The notes: generated by a model not told the origin, from the letters alone. A DNA stretch of 64,000 nt from G025836975 sp040391135 (GCA_040391135.1 JBEBYL010000015.1:1-64000); one strand, 5' to 3'; shown: positions 1 through 8,550, counted from the first letter of the stretch. Made by a program: numbers and translations.

Positions 1-53
<53 letters not shown>

Positions 54-106
54 GACTATCTTGTTGCTTTTCGCTGCGGATGCAGCGAAATTCATAAAAT
101 CGTTAC

Positions 107-180
107 TGGAGCGGGTGAAGGGAATCGAACCCTCATCATCAGCTTGGAAGGCTGTTGCTCTACCATTGAGCTACACCCGC
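107..180 (-). tRNA. tRNA-Gly(TCC)
   Basis: A complete 74-nt cloverleaf with encoded CCA (plus-strand TGG at 107-109). The acceptor GCGGGTG pairs with CACCCGC, the anticodon loop is CTTCCAA (anticodon TCC), and the T loop is TTCGATT. It is 53 nt from its Thr neighbour and probably co-transcribed with it. Confidence 0.95.
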
Positions 181-245
181 GAAAGATTCATTTCACCCTG
201 CGCCGCCGGCCTGATAACTAAAAAAAGGCCTGGATACCTGCATGC

Positions 246-332
246 TGGTGGTGGGAGTTGGATTCGAACCAACGTAGACGCAAGGTCAACAGATTTACAG
301 TCTGCCCCCTTTAACCACTCGGGCATCCCACC
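246..332 (-). tRNA. tRNA-Tyr(GTA)
   Basis: A complete 87-nt type II tRNA with the long variable arm expected for bacterial tRNA-Tyr. The acceptor GGTGGGA pairs with TCCCACC and is followed by ACCA. The anticodon loop contains GTA. It is the first gene of the minus-strand tRNA cluster, about 110 nt downstream of the parB 3' end. Confidence 0.95.
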
Positions 333-439
333 AAAAGCGAACTCCGAATTATGCAGGGTTTTTCTGCACTTGTCAAACTGGAAAAACGGGTGGTGGCGTA
401 AGCGCGATTCCGGCGCTTCGCAGCCACACCGGCCCCGGA

Positions 440-1360
440 CTAGGCATCCATCAGGCCCGAAAGCCCCTGGCGTTCCAGCAAGGAATTAAGGTGTTCCCAT
501 CCGTGAAAGTCTATCTGCAGCTGGCCCTTGTTCTTAGCGCCGATTTTCAGGCTTACCTTGGTGCCAAGGTGATCCGACAGGGCTTCCTCCAGGCGCTTTA
601 CATCGCCCGACTGCGCCACGGATTTCACTGCTGGCCGGGGCTGCTTGTCATCGGCTTCGCGCAGGGTCCGGCCGATGAGTTTTTCGGTTTCACGCACGGA
701 AAGACGTTTAGCGATAACCTCGTTGGCCAGCAGTATCTGCGTCGCCGCATCCGTCGCCAGCAAGGCACGGGCATGACCCATGTCGATGTCTCCGGCCAGC
801 AGCATGGTCTGGACGGGGCCGGTCAGGTTCAGCAGACGCAGCAGGTTGCTGGTGGCCGAACGCGAGCGCCCTATCGCCTGCGCTGCCTGCTCATGCGTCA
901 GCCCGAACTCATCCAGCAGCCGCCGGACGCCATGCGCCTCTTCCAGGGGATTCAAGTCTTCGCGTTGAATATTTTCGATCAGCGCCATGACGGCCGCGTT
1001 TTCGTCGGGCACTTCGCGCACCAATACCGGGACTTCCTTCAGGCCGGCCAGCTTGGCGGCGCGATAGCGGCGTTCGCCCGCGATGATCTCGTATTTGCCT
1101 GCATCCTTCCCATCCAGCGGTCGAACCAGAATGGGCTGCATGATCCCCTGCGTGCGGATGGAGTCCGCAAGCTCGTTCAGCGCGCCCTCGTCCATGCGTG
1201 TCCGCGGCTGATACTTGCCGGCCCGCAACGCCTCGACTTTCAAGACGGACGGCAGCTTGTCTTCGACCTCGGCCTGTCCCAGGCTATTGATCGCGGGTGC
1301 GTCTTCCCCCAGCAATGCATCCAGGCCGCGCCCCAGGCCTTTAGGTTTTCTTGTTGCCAT
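440..1360 (-). CDS. parB: Chromosome-partitioning protein ParB
   Basis: A 306-residue DNA-binding CTPase-type partition protein that loads on parS sites and spreads. The N-terminus has the GLGRGLDALLG segment typical of chromosomal ParB, thought to contact ParA. The NTP-binding box includes GERRYRAA (about residues 96-103), and ENIQREDLNPLEEA and a helix-turn-helix (HEQAAQAIGRSRSATSNLLRLL) follow. A conserved C-terminal dimerisation region ends in LNSLLERQ. It is the last gene of the mnmG-rsmG-parA-parB run, 26 nt after parA. Three candidate parS sites lie about 3.5 kb upstream. Confidence 0.97.
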   Translation of the reverse strand: MATRKPKGLGRGLDALLGEDAPAINSLGQAEVEDKLPSVLKVEALRAGKYQPRTRMDEGALNELADSIRTQGIMQPILVRPLDGKDAGKYEIIAGERRYRAAKLAGLKEVPVLVREVPDENAAVMALIENIQREDLNPLEEAHGVRRLLDEFGLTHEQAAQAIGRSRSATSNLLRLLNLTGPVQTMLLAGDIDMGHARALLATDAATQILLANEVIAKRLSVRETEKLIGRTLREADDKQPRPAVKSVAQSGDVKRLEEALSDHLGTKVSLKIGAKNKGQLQIDFHGWEHLNSLLERQGLSGLMDA

Positions 1361-1386
1361 AGTGTCGTATTCCTTTTCTGATTCGT

Positions 1387-2205
1387 TTAGCCGCGCGGCC
1401 GTGCCTGCTGACGCAGGGCTTCCTTTTTCACGCGGCTGATAAGCTCATTGCCGAATTCAATGTACGCCTTCGCTCCACGGGAGCTTTTGTCATAAACAAT
1501 GCCGGGCAAGCCATGGCTGGGCGCCTCGGCCAGGCGCACGTTACGCGGTACAACCGCTTTGAATACCTTATCGCCGAAATGCGTTTCTATCTGTGCTGAA
1601 ACCTGTTGCTGCAGCGTTACGCGCGTATCGAACATAACACGCAGCAATCCGATCAATTGCAATTCGGGGTTGATATTACGATGTACCCGCTTGATGGTGT
1701 TGACCAGGTCGGACAAACCCTCCAGCGCGAAATACTCGCACTGCATGGGAATGATTACGCCGTGTGCCGATGCCAAGCCATTGAGTGTCAGGAGAGACAG
1801 GGTCGGCGGGCAATCAATAAGCACGAACTCATAGTCCTCGAGAATCAAGGCAATGGCCTGCTTGAGCTGTTGTTCCCGCCCTTCCATCTGGATGAGATCG
1901 ATCTCGGCACCGGAAAGCTCGCGATTGGCCGGCAGCACGTCGTAGCCCCCCGCTTCGGATCTGACGCGCGTCTGTGCAATAGTGGCGTCGCCGATCAACA
2001 CCTGGTACAGATTCTGTTCCACCTTGTTCTTGTCGATACCGCTGCCCATCGTGGCATTGCCTTGCGGATCCAGATCGATCAAGAGGACCCGCTTGCCCAG
2101 CGCCGCGAGCGCCGCCGCCAGATTGATCGCCGTGGTCGTCTTGCCTACGCCGCCTTTTTGGTTGGCAATGCAGAACACATTGGCGGTGGACGTTATTTGA
2201 TTCAT
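1387..2205 (-). CDS. parA: Chromosome-partitioning ATPase ParA
   Basis: A 272-residue Walker-type ParA/Soj ATPase that works with ParB in origin segregation. The deviant Walker A motif KGGVGKTT lies near residue 17, and FVLIDCPPTLSLLT gives the Walker B and switch region. The start at 2205 was chosen over a longer upstream frame because the family begins a few residues before the P-loop, because AAGGA precedes it, and because its ATG overlaps the rsmG TGA (ATGA), which suggests translational coupling. The longer frame would add 29 unrelated residues. Confidence 0.96.
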   Translation of the reverse strand: MNQITSTANVFCIANQKGGVGKTTTAINLAAALAALGKRVLLIDLDPQGNATMGSGIDKNKVEQNLYQVLIGDATIAQTRVRSEAGGYDVLPANRELSGAEIDLIQMEGREQQLKQAIALILEDYEFVLIDCPPTLSLLTLNGLASAHGVIIPMQCEYFALEGLSDLVNTIKRVHRNINPELQLIGLLRVMFDTRVTLQQQVSAQIETHFGDKVFKAVVPRNVRLAEAPSHGLPGIVYDKSSRGAKAYIEFGNELISRVKKEALRQQARPRG

Positions 2206-2876
2206 AAGGTTCCTTGATGGCTCATCCAGACCAGGCAGCGCTGGGCATTCAATTCCGGTACTGACAACGACTGTATCCGACTGACGCGCCAATCTGTTTG
2301 GCGATGCAGGACATCGATTTCCTCGACGGGTTCACGGCCCTTCATGGCCAGCAGATAACCGTCCTTGGCGACATGGCGCCCCGCCAGGCTGGCAAAGTCG
2401 ACAAGCGAAGCGAAAGCCCGGGAAACAACAATATCGGCATGGTATGGCGCAAGCGTTTCAACCCGCTGATGCACAGCATGCAGATTGGATAAACGCAATG
2501 CGCCGGATACCTGGCGAACGAAAGCCATTTTTTTTTCGACAGCATCCACACAATGCACCGACCAGCCCGGCTGCATGATAGCCATAACGGCACCCGGTAG
2601 GCCAGCGCCGGACCCGACGTCGACAAGGCTGACATTATCTACTGTTTTTTTATACAGTATCTCAACAAGCGGCGGCACTACCGCCAGACTGTCGAACAAA
2701 TGTTGCACCAACATCTGTTCGGGATCCCGCAAGGCGGTTAAGTTATAGGTGCGATTCCAGCGCTGCAACTGTTCAAGATAATTCAGCAAAGCATCCCGCT
2801 GATCTGGAACGATCTCCAAGCCCAGCACATGCGCGGCTGCTTCCAGGCGTTGCCCGTAATGTTCCCGGGTCCCCAT
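2202..2876 (-). CDS. rsmG: 16S rRNA m7G527 methyltransferase RsmG (GidB)
   Basis: A 224-residue SAM-dependent methyltransferase that modifies G527 of 16S rRNA. The SAM loop VDVGSGAGLPG is seen near residue 90, and the conserved VVSRAFASL segment lies further on. Its length matches the family. Its start codon overlaps the mnmG stop (TAATG) and its stop overlaps the parA start, so it is tightly coupled in the classic origin-side operon. Confidence 0.97.
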   Translation of the reverse strand: MGTREHYGQRLEAAAHVLGLEIVPDQRDALLNYLEQLQRWNRTYNLTALRDPEQMLVQHLFDSLAVVPPLVEILYKKTVDNVSLVDVGSGAGLPGAVMAIMQPGWSVHCVDAVEKKMAFVRQVSGALRLSNLHAVHQRVETLAPYHADIVVSRAFASLVDFASLAGRHVAKDGYLLAMKGREPVEEIDVLHRQTDWRVSRIQSLSVPELNAQRCLVWMSHQGTL

Positions 2877-4792
2877 TACGCCGCTTTTTTCTGATAGTGC
2901 ATGCGCTTGATATGTATCAGAAGCAAGGATATCGCAGCCGGAGTAACACCCGATATCCTGCTGGCCTGCCCCACCGTTTCCGGCTTGGCGGCCTTGAGCC
3001 GTTGCCGTACCTCTATGGACATGCTGCTTATCGAATCGTAGTCTAGCTCCGCGGGAATAAGCTGCCCTTCTTGAGCCGCCTGTTTTTCAACCTCTTCCTG
3101 CTGCTTGCTTACATAACCCTCGTACTTGACTTGTATTTCCACCTGTTCCGCACTGACAGGTTCTTGTATTCCTGGACCAGCCAGCAAACTGCCGTCGTTC
3201 TGCGGTACCTTCATTAATGCGTCATAACTGACCTGCGGCCGCTTCAGCAAATCGAAAAGCGAATACTCACGCTCGACCTGTTTTCCCAGCAGCGCCTCTG
3301 CGGTATGCACGGCCAACGTCCTGGGGTTGATCCACGTGGATTTCAGGCGTTCAATTTCCGCGGCAACCTGATCCCGTTTTCGACTGAACACGTCCCAGCG
3401 TAGGTCGTCGACCAAACCAAGGCGGCGCCCTTGCTCCGTCAAGCGCATATCGGCATTGTCTTCCCGCAGGCTTAGACGATATTCGGCGCGCGAGGTAAAC
3501 ATACGGTAGGGTTCGGTGACTCCTCGGGTTATCAAATCATCGACCAATACCCCAAGGTAGGCCTCGTTCCGCTTCGGATACCAGCCCTCGAGATCTTGCG
3601 CTTTCCTGGCGGCATTTACCCCCGCCAGTAATCCTTGCGCTGCCGCCTCTTCATAACCCGTGGTCCCGTTGATTTGCCCGGCAAAAAACAAACCCTTGAT
3701 TGCACGGGTTTCGAGTGTGGCATGGAGTTCACGTGGATCGAAGTAATCATATTCGATGGCATAACCGGGACGCATGATGATGGCATTTTCCAGTCCGGGC
3801 AAGGTCCGGACCAGGGCAAGCTGTATATCAAACGGTAAGCTGGTGGATATCCCGTTCGGATATATTTCCTTGGTGCTCAAGCCTTCCGGTTCTAGGAATA
3901 TCTGGTGACTGGGCTTGTCCGCAAAGCGATGGATTTTGTCTTCAATAGAAGGACAATATCTTGGGCCGACACCCTCTATGGTTCCTTGCTCGCTATACAT
4001 CGGTGAACGATCCAGGCCCGACCTGATTATTTCATGCGTCCGCTCATTGGTATGCGTGATCCAGCAAGGAAGCTGCTCCGGATGCATGGCCGCCGTACCC
4101 AGATAGGAAAAGACAGGTACCGGTTTGCTATCGCCCGGCTGCTCTTCCATTTTGCTAAAGTCGATACTCCGGGCATCTATACGCGGAGGCGTTCCCGTCT
4201 TTAGCCGACCTTGAGGCAGCTTCAGCTCCTTCAAACGCTGTCCCAGGGAAATAGATGGCGGGTCCCCAGCTCGCCCACCCGAATAGTGGTTCAATCCCAC
4301 GTGGATCAATCCATTCAGAAAAGTACCCGCTGTCAGGACAACCGACTTGGCCCTGAACTTTAAACCGATCTGAGTAACCGCCCCCACCACACGATCACCC
4401 TCGAGGATCAGGTCATCGACTGCTTGCTGGAAGATTGTAAGATTGGGCTGGTTCTGCAGCACCGTACGAATGGCTTTCCGGTACAAAGAACGATCTGCCT
4501 GGGCACGGGTTGCCCGGACAGCGGGCCCCTTGGAACGATTCAATATTCGAAACTGAATCCCTGCATGGTCCGTGGCCAACGCCATGGCCCCACCCAAAGC
4601 ATCCACTTCTTTCACCAAGTGCCCTTTACCGATCCCTCCTATGGAGGGGTTGCAGGACATCTGGCCCAAGGTTTCCATGTTGTGGGTTAAAAGCAGGGTG
4701 GTCGCTCCCGTACGGGCCGAAGCCAGAGCGGCCTCGGTCCCAGCATGGCCGCCGCCCACGACGATCACATCAAATGTGTCCGGATAATCCAT
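2876..4792 (-). CDS. mnmG: tRNA uridine 5-carboxymethylaminomethyl modification protein MnmG (GidA)
   Basis: A 638-residue FAD protein that with MnmE installs cmnm5 at tRNA wobble uridines. The N-terminal dinucleotide-binding motif VVVGGGHAGTEAA and the family signature GPRYCPSIEDKI are both present, as is the C-terminal IEVRQRLK helical domain. It is the first gene of the mnmG-rsmG-parA-parB operon. Its partner mnmE is 3.8 kb away on the same strand. The upstream region carries three parS palindromes and a DnaA box, so its promoter lies in the origin-proximal segregation zone. Confidence 0.97.
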   Translation of the reverse strand: MDYPDTFDVIVVGGGHAGTEAALASARTGATTLLLTHNMETLGQMSCNPSIGGIGKGHLVKEVDALGGAMALATDHAGIQFRILNRSKGPAVRATRAQADRSLYRKAIRTVLQNQPNLTIFQQAVDDLILEGDRVVGAVTQIGLKFRAKSVVLTAGTFLNGLIHVGLNHYSGGRAGDPPSISLGQRLKELKLPQGRLKTGTPPRIDARSIDFSKMEEQPGDSKPVPVFSYLGTAAMHPEQLPCWITHTNERTHEIIRSGLDRSPMYSEQGTIEGVGPRYCPSIEDKIHRFADKPSHQIFLEPEGLSTKEIYPNGISTSLPFDIQLALVRTLPGLENAIIMRPGYAIEYDYFDPRELHATLETRAIKGLFFAGQINGTTGYEEAAAQGLLAGVNAARKAQDLEGWYPKRNEAYLGVLVDDLITRGVTEPYRMFTSRAEYRLSLREDNADMRLTEQGRRLGLVDDLRWDVFSRKRDQVAAEIERLKSTWINPRTLAVHTAEALLGKQVEREYSLFDLLKRPQVSYDALMKVPQNDGSLLAGPGIQEPVSAEQVEIQVKYEGYVSKQQEEVEKQAAQEGQLIPAELDYDSISSMSIEVRQRLKAAKPETVGQASRISGVTPAAISLLLIHIKRMHYQKKAA

Positions 4793-4850
4793 TTCTTTCG
4801 CTCAAGCGAGGGTAAATATACAAACCCCATTATACTGCCGTGAAATCTGA

Positions 4851-4866
4851 CGTTCCACGTGAAACA
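4851..4866. promoter_or_regulatory. parS-like site 1
   Basis: CGTTCCACGTGAAACA, a near-palindrome centred on CACGTG that matches the ParB-binding consensus TGTTNCACGTGNAACA except at the first base and in half-site symmetry. It lies 58 bp upstream of mnmG. Confidence 0.85.
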
Positions 4867-4898
4867 TAGGATTTAATGTAAATGAACGCTTTCTGCAA

Positions 4899-4914
4899 TG
4901 TTTCACGTGAAACA
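4899..4914. promoter_or_regulatory. parS site 2
   Basis: TGTTTCACGTGAAACA is a perfect 16-bp palindrome, identical to the well-known bacterial parS core. It is the middle of three sites spaced 48 and 42 bp apart. Confidence 0.95.
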
Positions 4915-4940
4915 TTTGCGCAGATTAACAATAGTTCTTT

Positions 4941-4956
4941 TGTTCCACGTGGAACA
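4941..4956. promoter_or_regulatory. parS site 3
   Basis: TGTTCCACGTGGAACA is a perfect 16-bp palindrome of the parS type, the third in the cluster upstream of mnmG. Confidence 0.95.
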
Positions 4957-4993
4957 CACGTCTCGATCAGTGAGTTTCGAGTGATTGAAGCAG

Positions 4994-5002
4994 TGTGGAT
5001 AA
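4994..5002 (-). promoter_or_regulatory. DnaA box upstream of mnmG
   Basis: TGTGGATAA is the reverse complement of the perfect DnaA box TTATCCACA. It is an isolated copy 38 bp from the last parS site, and a degenerate box-like TGTGAGTAA follows at about 5017. It may regulate or report origin activity. The full origin modules lie further right. Confidence 0.6.
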
Positions 5003-5111
5003 CTATGTGGGCAAGCTGTGAGTAATGTGTTAATAATTATCGGACTAGATCGTTGGTGTTCTAAAAACCAGGGGATTACTTGAAGCCATCTGCATATAGC
5101 GCAAGCGGTAA

Positions 5112-5143
5112 TAAAAAACGCCCAATCTTTCGAAAGGGCGTTT
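5112..5143 (-). terminator. Terminator of the cold-shock gene
   Basis: On the minus strand AAACGCCC pairs with GGGCGTTT across a short loop and is followed by a T run, 40 nt after the csp stop codon. It has the form of a Rho-independent terminator. Confidence 0.85.
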
Positions 5144-5183
5144 AGTAATCTGTGCATCGAACGCTACACAAATTGAGCTGAGA

Positions 5184-5390
5184 TTACAAAGGGCGAATCT
5201 CGGCAGCTTGCGGACCTTTAGGACCGTCTTTGACTTCAAACTCTACTTCCTGGCCCTCATTCAGGCTGCGATAGCCGCGGCCTTCGATTGCCGAGAAGTG
5301 CGCGAACACGTCGGTGCCGCCCTCATCCGGAGTAATAAAACCGAAGCCTTTATCGGCGTTGAACCACTTGACTTTGCCCTTTTGAGCCAT
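5184..5390 (-). CDS. Cold-shock-family RNA chaperone
   Basis: A 68-residue CspA-type single OB-fold protein that binds single-stranded RNA and DNA. RNP1 (KGFGFI, about residues 16-21) and RNP2 (DVFAHF, about residues 31-36) are intact. The start MAQKGKVKWFN at 5390 fits the family length; a longer frame adds an unrelated leader. The paralogue cannot be named from sequence alone. A strong terminator follows, and more than 200 nt without a gene precedes it, compatible with the long 5' leader usual for such mRNAs. Confidence 0.95.
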   Translation of the reverse strand: MAQKGKVKWFNADKGFGFITPDEGGTDVFAHFSAIEGRGYRSLNEGQEVEFEVKDGPKGPQAAEIRPL

Positions 5391-5707
5391 GATGTATAGC
5401 GTCCTAAAAATAAACAAAAATGCAATTAACCAAGGACGCTGACACGTAACAGACTTCACCAGCTTAGATTCTTACTTATATATCTGAACCTGAAGCTTCA
5501 ATGATTACTAACCGCGAGACCCGCGCACTACTTGATTACAAAGCAAGTGAGAGCATAACCACGCTTGTCTTCTTTATCAAATACTTGTTTACCCCAGTGT
5601 GGTATTTTTCCGTCATACAACGCTATGCCGCGTTGTGACTCTTATTCTGGACTACTTTATCTCTGGAATTGTTATCCCAGTTAAACCCTTGCCTTTATAT
5701 CAAGAAC
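5391..5707. promoter_or_regulatory. Divergent intergenic region (csp / aminotransferase)
   Basis: 317 bp without a gene between two divergent starts. It must hold both promoters and probably the long csp leader. It is AT-rich, but I see no confident operator or riboswitch. Confidence 0.4.
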
Positions 5708-6877
5708 ATGAACTTTCAATCCAAGCTGCCCGACGTAGGAACAACCATATTCACCGTAATGAGCCAATTGGCCGTGGACCATAACGCGATCAATCTCGGC
5801 CAGGGCTTCCCCGATTTCAATCCCGACCAAGCCTTGCTGGATCTGGTAACCCAAGCCATGAAAGAAGGGCACAATCAATATCCGCCCATGGCCGGAATCC
5901 CCGCATTGCGTGAAGCAATATCGTCCAAGGTTGAAAACCTATATGGGCACAGATACGATGCCGCAACAGAAATTACAGTGACCAGCGGAGCCAGTGAAGC
6001 GCTGATGGCCAGCATCCTGGCCTTCGTGCAGCAGGGGGATGAAGTCGTAATCATCGAGCCGTTCTATGACTTGTATATACCGGCTATTCAACTGGCAGGC
6101 GGACGCCCGGTTATCGTCCCCATGGTGGCACCCACCAGGCAAACACCGCAGTATCAAGTGGACTGGCAAGCCGTGCGAGAAGCGATTACGTCTAAAACCA
6201 GGCTGTTGATACTGAACTTCCCGCATAACCCTACCGGCATAAACCTGAAAAAAGAAGACCTGGACGCTCTGGAGTCCATCGTTGACGAGACAGGCATATT
6301 GCTGTTATCGGACGAGGTATACGAGCACATCGTATTCGACGGTCAAATACATCAAAGCCTATCGCGTCGCCCGGCCCTTGCAAACAAGGCCATCGTGATC
6401 TCATCATTTGGAAAAACCTATAACGCCACAGGCTGGAAAATCGGCTACTGCTGTGCCCCAAAATGGATGTCAATCGAAATCCGAAAGGTGCATCAATTCA
6501 TGGTCTTCACGGTTACATCGCCCATGCAAGTCGCTCTGGCACACTATATGCAAGACCCCGAACCTTATCTAAGCCTGTCTGCCTTTTATCAACAAAAACG
6601 GGACAGGCTTTTTGACGGTCTTGCATCTACCCGCTTTTCGCCCGTGAAAAGCGAAGGCACTTTTTTCCTTCTGGCCGATTACAGCGCCATATCCGACATG
6701 CCGGAAGCGGAATTCGCCAAATGGATGACCACAACACATGGAGTAGGCCTGATTCCTGTTTCGGCCTTCTACCGCCAGCCCACCGCTGTCGAGTCCAACC
6801 ACCGCTTGGCGCGGTTTTGCTTTGCAAAGCGCGACTCAACGCTCGATGCCGCTATCGAGAAATTAAGCCGCGTTTAG
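5708..6877 (+). CDS. PLP-dependent aminotransferase, methionine/aromatic type (YbdL-like)
   Basis: A 389-residue fold-type I class I/II aminotransferase. NLGQGFPDF near the N-terminus and SFGKTYNATGWKIGY, with the Schiff-base lysine in SFGK, are hallmarks of the YbdL/kynurenine aminotransferase branch. NFPHNPTG and the C-terminal RFCFAKRD complete the PLP site. The start at 5708 gives MNFQSKLPDVGTTIF, the usual beginning; an in-frame upstream start adds 13 unlikely residues. It is monocistronic and followed by a terminator. Substrate choice (Met, Gln or aromatic keto acids) is inferred from the family. Confidence 0.9.
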   Translation: MNFQSKLPDVGTTIFTVMSQLAVDHNAINLGQGFPDFNPDQALLDLVTQAMKEGHNQYPPMAGIPALREAISSKVENLYGHRYDAATEITVTSGASEALMASILAFVQQGDEVVIIEPFYDLYIPAIQLAGGRPVIVPMVAPTRQTPQYQVDWQAVREAITSKTRLLILNFPHNPTGINLKKEDLDALESIVDETGILLLSDEVYEHIVFDGQIHQSLSRRPALANKAIVISSFGKTYNATGWKIGYCCAPKWMSIEIRKVHQFMVFTVTSPMQVALAHYMQDPEPYLSLSAFYQQKRDRLFDGLASTRFSPVKSEGTFFLLADYSAISDMPEAEFAKWMTTTHGVGLIPVSAFYRQPTAVESNHRLARFCFAKRDSTLDAAIEKLSRV

Positions 6878-6897
6878 CGCCAACCATCCAATACCTG

Positions 6898-6920
6898 GCC
6901 CGCTCTTGCGGGCTTTTTTT
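6898..6920 (+). terminator. Terminator of the aminotransferase gene
   Basis: GCCCGC/GCGGGC stem with a 4-nt loop followed by seven Ts, 20 nt after the stop codon. Confidence 0.92.
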
Positions 6921-7002
6921 CATCCAACGAAACGAAGTATACATGCCGTTATGCGGGTAGAAAATACGGGCTGGGCGGGCCTTCGATGTAGTAGTTCTTT
7001 TA

Positions 7003-7228
7003 TCTTTTCTATATATAAAGACTACTGATAACGGGTGTCTGTGGATAACTTGCATAAGTCACACTTCGCCCTAGAATTCAAATAGTTAGCCGCATTTTTT
7101 TATTGGCATAAGTCGACTTTCTTTTGTGGAGGAAAGCTGCACAACTTTACGGGACGCCAAAAAAGCAGGGCTTATTCCTATTCCGTCCACAGGCTATGCA
7201 CATGAGGGCTTCCCAGTAGTTATCCACA
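7003..7228. other. Origin-like module A (putative oriC copy)
   Basis: An AT-rich tract (7003-7030, with TATATATAAAGACTACT) is followed by a perfect DnaA box TGTGGATAA at 7040-7048, a one-mismatch box CTATGCACA at 7194-7202 and another perfect box TTATCCACA at 7220-7228. Positions 7009-7057 match module B (8289-8337) at 45 of 49 bases. The two main boxes are exactly 154 bp apart in both modules. It lies between the parS cluster and dnaA, where an origin is expected. The gene-free stretch 6878-7344 holds only this module and the terminator above. Confidence 0.75.
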
Positions 7229-7344
7229 GCCGCGGCCGCGGATTTCCGCACATATCTATTTTGTATTTAAATGTAAATTATTTGGGTCCAACATGCTTTG
7301 AACAGGTCTACAATGCGCGGACAGTGTGTTCCCGCAGGTGGCGC

Positions 7345-7965
7345 ATGACGACCCGATATGACGTGGCTGGCGTCCAAGGCATGTTCGAACCCGGTTCTGA
7401 CGAGCTCGTGCTGGCCAACAAGCTTGGTATTGTCCAACCCTCGGATATGGACGAGGCCGAACTGGTGCTGCTGCAAAAGCTTTATGAGTCCGTCTTGCAA
7501 GAGCATCTGCCCACCGGACGGCTTACTGCGCATCACTTAAAAGTGTGGCACCGTCGCTGGCTGGGAAATGTCTACGCATGGGCCGGCCAGCTGCGCTATG
7601 TCAATGTGAGCAAGGACGGCTTTCCGTTCGCTCCCGCGGCTCAATTGCCCAGGCTGATGGCAGCCTTCGATCGCGAGCAGCTAGGCCGTTACACCCCGTG
7701 CACGGGGTTTGATAGCCGGAAATTGACACAGGCTATAGCCGTTACCCATGTTGAATTCATTCTGATGCATCCGTTTCGCGAAGGAAATGGGCGAATTTCA
7801 CGCTTGCTCGCCGACGTCATGGCGGTGCAGGCAGGGCACGGACCTTTGGATTACAGCAGTTGGGAAACCCATAAAAGCGACTATGTATCCGCGATACAGC
7901 TAGGCTTGGGCCACAACTATGAGCCGATGACGCACTGGGTGTCCCGGGCGTTGGAAACAGATTGA
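7345..7965 (+). CDS. Fic-domain protein (putative AMP-transferase toxin)
   Basis: A 206-residue Fic protein. The complete catalytic motif H142-PFREGNGR-ISR is present, with the flap region KDGFPFAP at about residues 90-97, so the enzyme should be able to transfer a nucleotide moiety to a protein target. The ATG at 7345 is preferred to an upstream frame that would extend into the origin module; it begins MTTRYDVAGVQ and leads into FEPGSDELVLANKLGI, an N-terminus seen in cell-filamentation-type Fic proteins. It lies between two origin-like modules and converges, 15 bp apart, on a 55-codon gene. No inhibitory (S/T)xxxE(G/N) motif is obvious in the Fic protein itself. Confidence 0.9.
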   Translation: MTTRYDVAGVQGMFEPGSDELVLANKLGIVQPSDMDEAELVLLQKLYESVLQEHLPTGRLTAHHLKVWHRRWLGNVYAWAGQLRYVNVSKDGFPFAPAAQLPRLMAAFDREQLGRYTPCTGFDSRKLTQAIAVTHVEFILMHPFREGNGRISRLLADVMAVQAGHGPLDYSSWETHKSDYVSAIQLGLGHNYEPMTHWVSRALETD

Positions 7966-7980
7966 GGGCTGTTTGCGTGC

Positions 7981-8148
7981 CTACGCGGAAGGCGCCAGGG
8001 TAAGTTGTTGGAACTTGCTGGTCTGGGCCTTTAACAAGGCTTCGAGTTCTTTTATGGACTGCCCTGTTTCGATCGCCGTCGAGCTTGCCACTGCACGGAT
8101 GATGCGGGTTTGTGCGGGCTTGGGAACGGCTACGGGTTTGGATTTCAT
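7981..8148 (-). CDS. Small protein, candidate Fic antitoxin
   Basis: A 55-residue frame on the minus strand, starting at an ATG at 8148 and ending with TAG 15 bp beyond the fic stop. It reads as a plausible soluble protein: a proline-rich start, then helices IIRAVASSTAIETG and SIKELEALLKAQTSKFQQL. S23-TAI-E27 partly matches the Fic inhibitory motif (S/T)xxxE(G/N), but residue 28 is Thr and Gly comes at 29. Class I Fic antitoxins are short partners like this, though they normally lie upstream in the same operon. The function is inference. The opposite-strand frame is less protein-like. Confidence 0.55.
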   Translation of the reverse strand: MKSKPVAVPKPAQTRIIRAVASSTAIETGQSIKELEALLKAQTSKFQQLTLAPSA

Positions 8149-8275
8149 TGAATCTAAAAATAGGAAGACTTTGTCGATTATAGCCTTTCACTGACCTGGC
8201 AAGAAGCTTGGCAAGCACCTTGGTCCATGGGTGTCATTCCCACGCCACAGTGGGGAATCGCCTGCTGTTTTAGTT

Positions 8276-8490
8276 GTTCATTATTCTTTTATATATAAAG
8301 ACTACTAATAATGGGTGTCTGTGGATAACTGGCATAACTGCGTTTACGCATGTTATTTCAACGGTTTATCAAGGTTTTTGATTGCGGATAAGGTCTGTTT
8401 TCAGGGTGGATCAAAACTGGACAACTTTTAAGGGCTTTGGGCTGACGGCGCTTGTCCCTAATTCATCCACACCTTATGCACACGATTTTT
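8276..8490. other. Origin-like module B (putative oriC copy)
   Basis: The tract TTATATATAAAGACTACT is followed by a perfect DnaA box TGTGGATAA (8320-8328) and a perfect box TTATGCACA (8474-8482), with a TCATCCACA variant at 8463-8471. It is the direct-repeat counterpart of module A and is better preserved at the second box. It ends 60 bp from the mnmE stop, matching the mnmE-oriC neighbourhood known in relatives. The 402-bp gap between 8149 and 8550 holds only this module. Confidence 0.8.
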
Positions 8491-8550
8491 TCCGTGCCGA
8501 AATTGTCAGCGCCGTTTATGAGAGCAGCCTGTATTCCGCATGAAAACGCA

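Noticed and set aside
61..489. A 142-codon frame across the tRNA cluster
   Set aside because: It runs antisense through tRNA-Gly and tRNA-Tyr, which have complete cloverleafs.
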